Part shown: positions 13,395 to 14,676 of the stretch, piece after piece
Numbering within the stretch: the stretch's first letter is position 1
Layout: every line of letters begins with the position of its first letter
Source of the DNA: CAYFZR01 sp046760505 [NCBI: Candidatus Hydrothermarchaeota archaeon]
GTDB taxonomy: Archaea > CAYFZR01
Assembly (NCBI GenBank): GCA_046760505.1
Contig: JBHIEG010000036.1
Span: 1 to 14,676, forward strand
Length of the DNA stretch: 14,676 bases
Direction: 5' to 3'
Position numbers and translations under genes: made by a program
The notes under the pieces: generated by a model
What the model was told of the DNA's origin: nothing
Database searches by the model: none
What the model saw: the letters and a program-made list of their open reading frames with translations, nothing else

Positions 13395-14387
13395 ATGGCA
13401 GTTCTCTATTTAATAGAACAGGGTTCTCTTCTGAGGAAAGAATCGAAGAGACTGGTTGTAGAAAAGGAAGGAAAAATTCTTCTTGAAGTTCCAGAATTTA
13501 AGATAGAAAGAGTGATCATAATTGGTAATGTTCAACTTACAACCCAGGCTATGAAATTCCTGCTTCAATCGGGTATTGAAACGGCCTTTATGACAACCCG
13601 GGGAAAATTGATAGGAAAACTCACTCCTGTTGAGACTAAAAATGTGGAGCTGAGAATGTTGCAGTATCAAAAATATCATGATGAAAAATTCAGATTATCA
13701 ATGGCAAAATGCATTGTAGAGGGAAAGATAAAAAACTCAAAGGTGCTACTCCAGAAGTATCAGAGGAATCATCCTGAGGTTAATTTCGGTGCATCCATTA
13801 GAGAATTGAATGAATTACTCTTAGGCCTGTCCCGCAAAGAGAAGGTCTCTTCTGTATTCGGTTTAGAAGGAAGGGCATCAGCAGCATATTTCTCATGCTT
13901 TGGCCGTATGTTCAGAAAAGAACTCCAATTTGAGACGAGAACCAAGCATCCCCCACTTGACCCGGTAAATGCTCTGCTGAGTCTTGGGTATACACTGATA
14001 ACAAACGAGATACTTTCTGTAGTCTCTTCTATAGGTTATGACCCTTATATAGGTTTTCTTCATGGAATAGAATACGGGAGACCTTCTCTAGCGCTTGATC
14101 TGGTTGAAGAATTTCGCGCTCCAATTATTGACCGGCTCACTCTGGAAATCATCAACAAAGGGATTATTACATCGGGAGATTTCGAAAAAAAGGAGAAAGG
14201 ATATTTTCTCAAAGATTCTTCAAGAGAGAGATTTTTCAAGCAGTATGAGAAGAGAATGCAGGAAAGTTTTTTCATTCCTGAAGAAAAAGCTGAAGGAAAT
14301 TACAGAAGAATATTTTTCTACCAGGCGCAGAAATTTGCCAAATCTCTGAGATCGGGTAGCTTATACAGACCTTTTGCAATAAGGTGA
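13395..14387 (+). CDS. cas1: Cas1 CRISPR adaptation integrase
   Basis: The 330-residue Cas1 has an N-terminal β-rich domain (1-80; MAVLYLIEQG, IERVIIIGNVQLTTQA) and a helical catalytic domain. Metal ligands expected from the family are Glu158 in FGLEGRASAAYF, His223 in GFLHGIEYGRPSLALDLVEEFR and an acidic residue after it (Asp235 or Glu238). PLDPVNALLSLGYTLI (187-202) is a further signature. With Cas2 it forms the complex that inserts new spacers. The length is normal and no reverse transcriptase or Cas6 fusion is present, so spacer capture from RNA is not predicted. GGAGG at 13383-13387 sets the start. It follows csm6 by 64 bases and leads into cas2 after 6 bases. Confidence 0.97.
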   Translation: MAVLYLIEQGSLLRKESKRLVVEKEGKILLEVPEFKIERVIIIGNVQLTTQAMKFLLQSGIETAFMTTRGKLIGKLTPVETKNVELRMLQYQKYHDEKFRLSMAKCIVEGKIKNSKVLLQKYQRNHPEVNFGASIRELNELLLGLSRKEKVSSVFGLEGRASAAYFSCFGRMFRKELQFETRTKHPPLDPVNALLSLGYTLITNEILSVVSSIGYDPYIGFLHGIEYGRPSLALDLVEEFRAPIIDRLTLEIINKGIITSGDFEKKEKGYFLKDSSRERFFKQYEKRMQESFFIPEEKAEGNYRRIFFYQAQKFAKSLRSGSLYRPFAIR

Positions 14388-14393
14388 AGGTCC

Positions 14394-14676
14394 ATGAAAG
14401 AAGCATATTTCTGGATTGTAAGTTATGATATTAAAGACAACAGAAGGAGAAACCATGTAAGCCGCGAGTTAAAAAATTATGGAACAAGAGTTCAATACAG
14501 CGTATTTGAGTGCTTGATGCCCGATGAAAAAGCTCGGGAATTGACTGAAAAATTGGAAAGCATTATTGAGGACAAAGAGGACAGTGTACGATTCTATAAA
14601 ATATGTGAGAGCTGCCAGAGGAAAATTTCTGTTTATGGACGTGGGAAAGTAACAGAAGATGAAGACGTTTATATAA
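14394..14676 (+). CDS. cas2: Cas2 CRISPR adaptation protein (3' end cut by window)
   Basis: Ninety-four codons are open from ATG 14394 to the window end. The ferredoxin-like fold is clear: the first strand WIVSYDIKDNRRRNHV carries the conserved Asp, followed by LKNYGTRVQYSVFEC, the second and third structural elements of Cas2, and then VRFYKICESCQRKISVYG. Cas2 bridges two Cas1 dimers in the spacer-integration complex. A GAAGG site overlaps the cas1 stop and supports the start. Family members are usually about 85-100 residues, so the stop should be a few codons beyond the edge. The CRISPR array, not seen in this window, most likely follows. Confidence 0.95.
   Translation, partial: MKEAYFWIVSYDIKDNRRRNHVSRELKNYGTRVQYSVFECLMPDEKARELTEKLESIIEDKEDSVRFYKICESCQRKISVYGRGKVTEDEDVYI

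Noticed and set aside
13395-14676. Reverse transcriptase-Cas1 or Cas6-Cas1 fusion, as seen in some type III loci
   Set aside because: Cas1 has normal length and begins directly with its own N-terminal β-domain; no RT motif is present.

Overview
The window comes from a bacterial chromosome, probably an anaerobic or environmental lineage. I base this on the OmpR-type two-component pair, paired B12-binding radical SAM enzymes, strong GGAGG-type ribosome binding sites and a complete type III CRISPR effector locus. The sequence alone does not let me name a phylum. By eye, the cas6 to csm4 block is clearly more A+T-rich than the radical SAM block, which fits acquisition of the CRISPR module as a unit.

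Layout. (1) 1-969: the 3' end of a sensor histidine kinase gene overlaps an OmpR/PhoB-family response regulator gene. (2) 970-1225: a non-coding gap containing four TT[A/G]ACA hexamers spaced exactly 11 bp apart, which looks like a PhoP/PhoB-type operator. (3) 1226-4979: an extended-SDR sugar epimerase/dehydratase-like gene, then two overlapping paralogous genes for B12-binding-domain radical SAM proteins, probably one transcription unit downstream of that operator. (4) 5048-5810, minus strand: an overlapping HEPN/MNT toxin-antitoxin pair. (5) 5811-6269: a non-coding stretch with diverged tandem repeats of about 70 bp, hairpins and a TATAAT box ahead of cas6. (6) 6270-13330: cas6, csm1/cas10, csm2, csm3, csm4, a 93-residue CARF-like stub, and a csm6-type CARF-HEPN RNase. 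(7) 13395 to the end: cas1 and cas2, with cas2 still open at the window edge. No CRISPR array lies inside the window; if there is one, it is probably beyond cas2.

How the genes work together. Cas6 should process the precursor crRNA. Csm1 to Csm4 should form the crRNA-guided surveillance complex, and the Cas10 palm domain should make cyclic oligoadenylate that activates the CARF-HEPN ribonuclease. The locus departs from standard III-A in several ways. No csm5 is present. Csm3 appears to lack the conserved aspartate that cleaves target RNA. Cas10 carries GGDE instead of GGDD. Csm2 has an added N-terminal zinc-ribbon-like motif. A truncated CARF gene sits where csm5 is expected. Together these suggest a stripped-down type III complex that relies on second-messenger signalling more than on target-RNA slicing. 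This is an inference that needs alignment and biochemistry.
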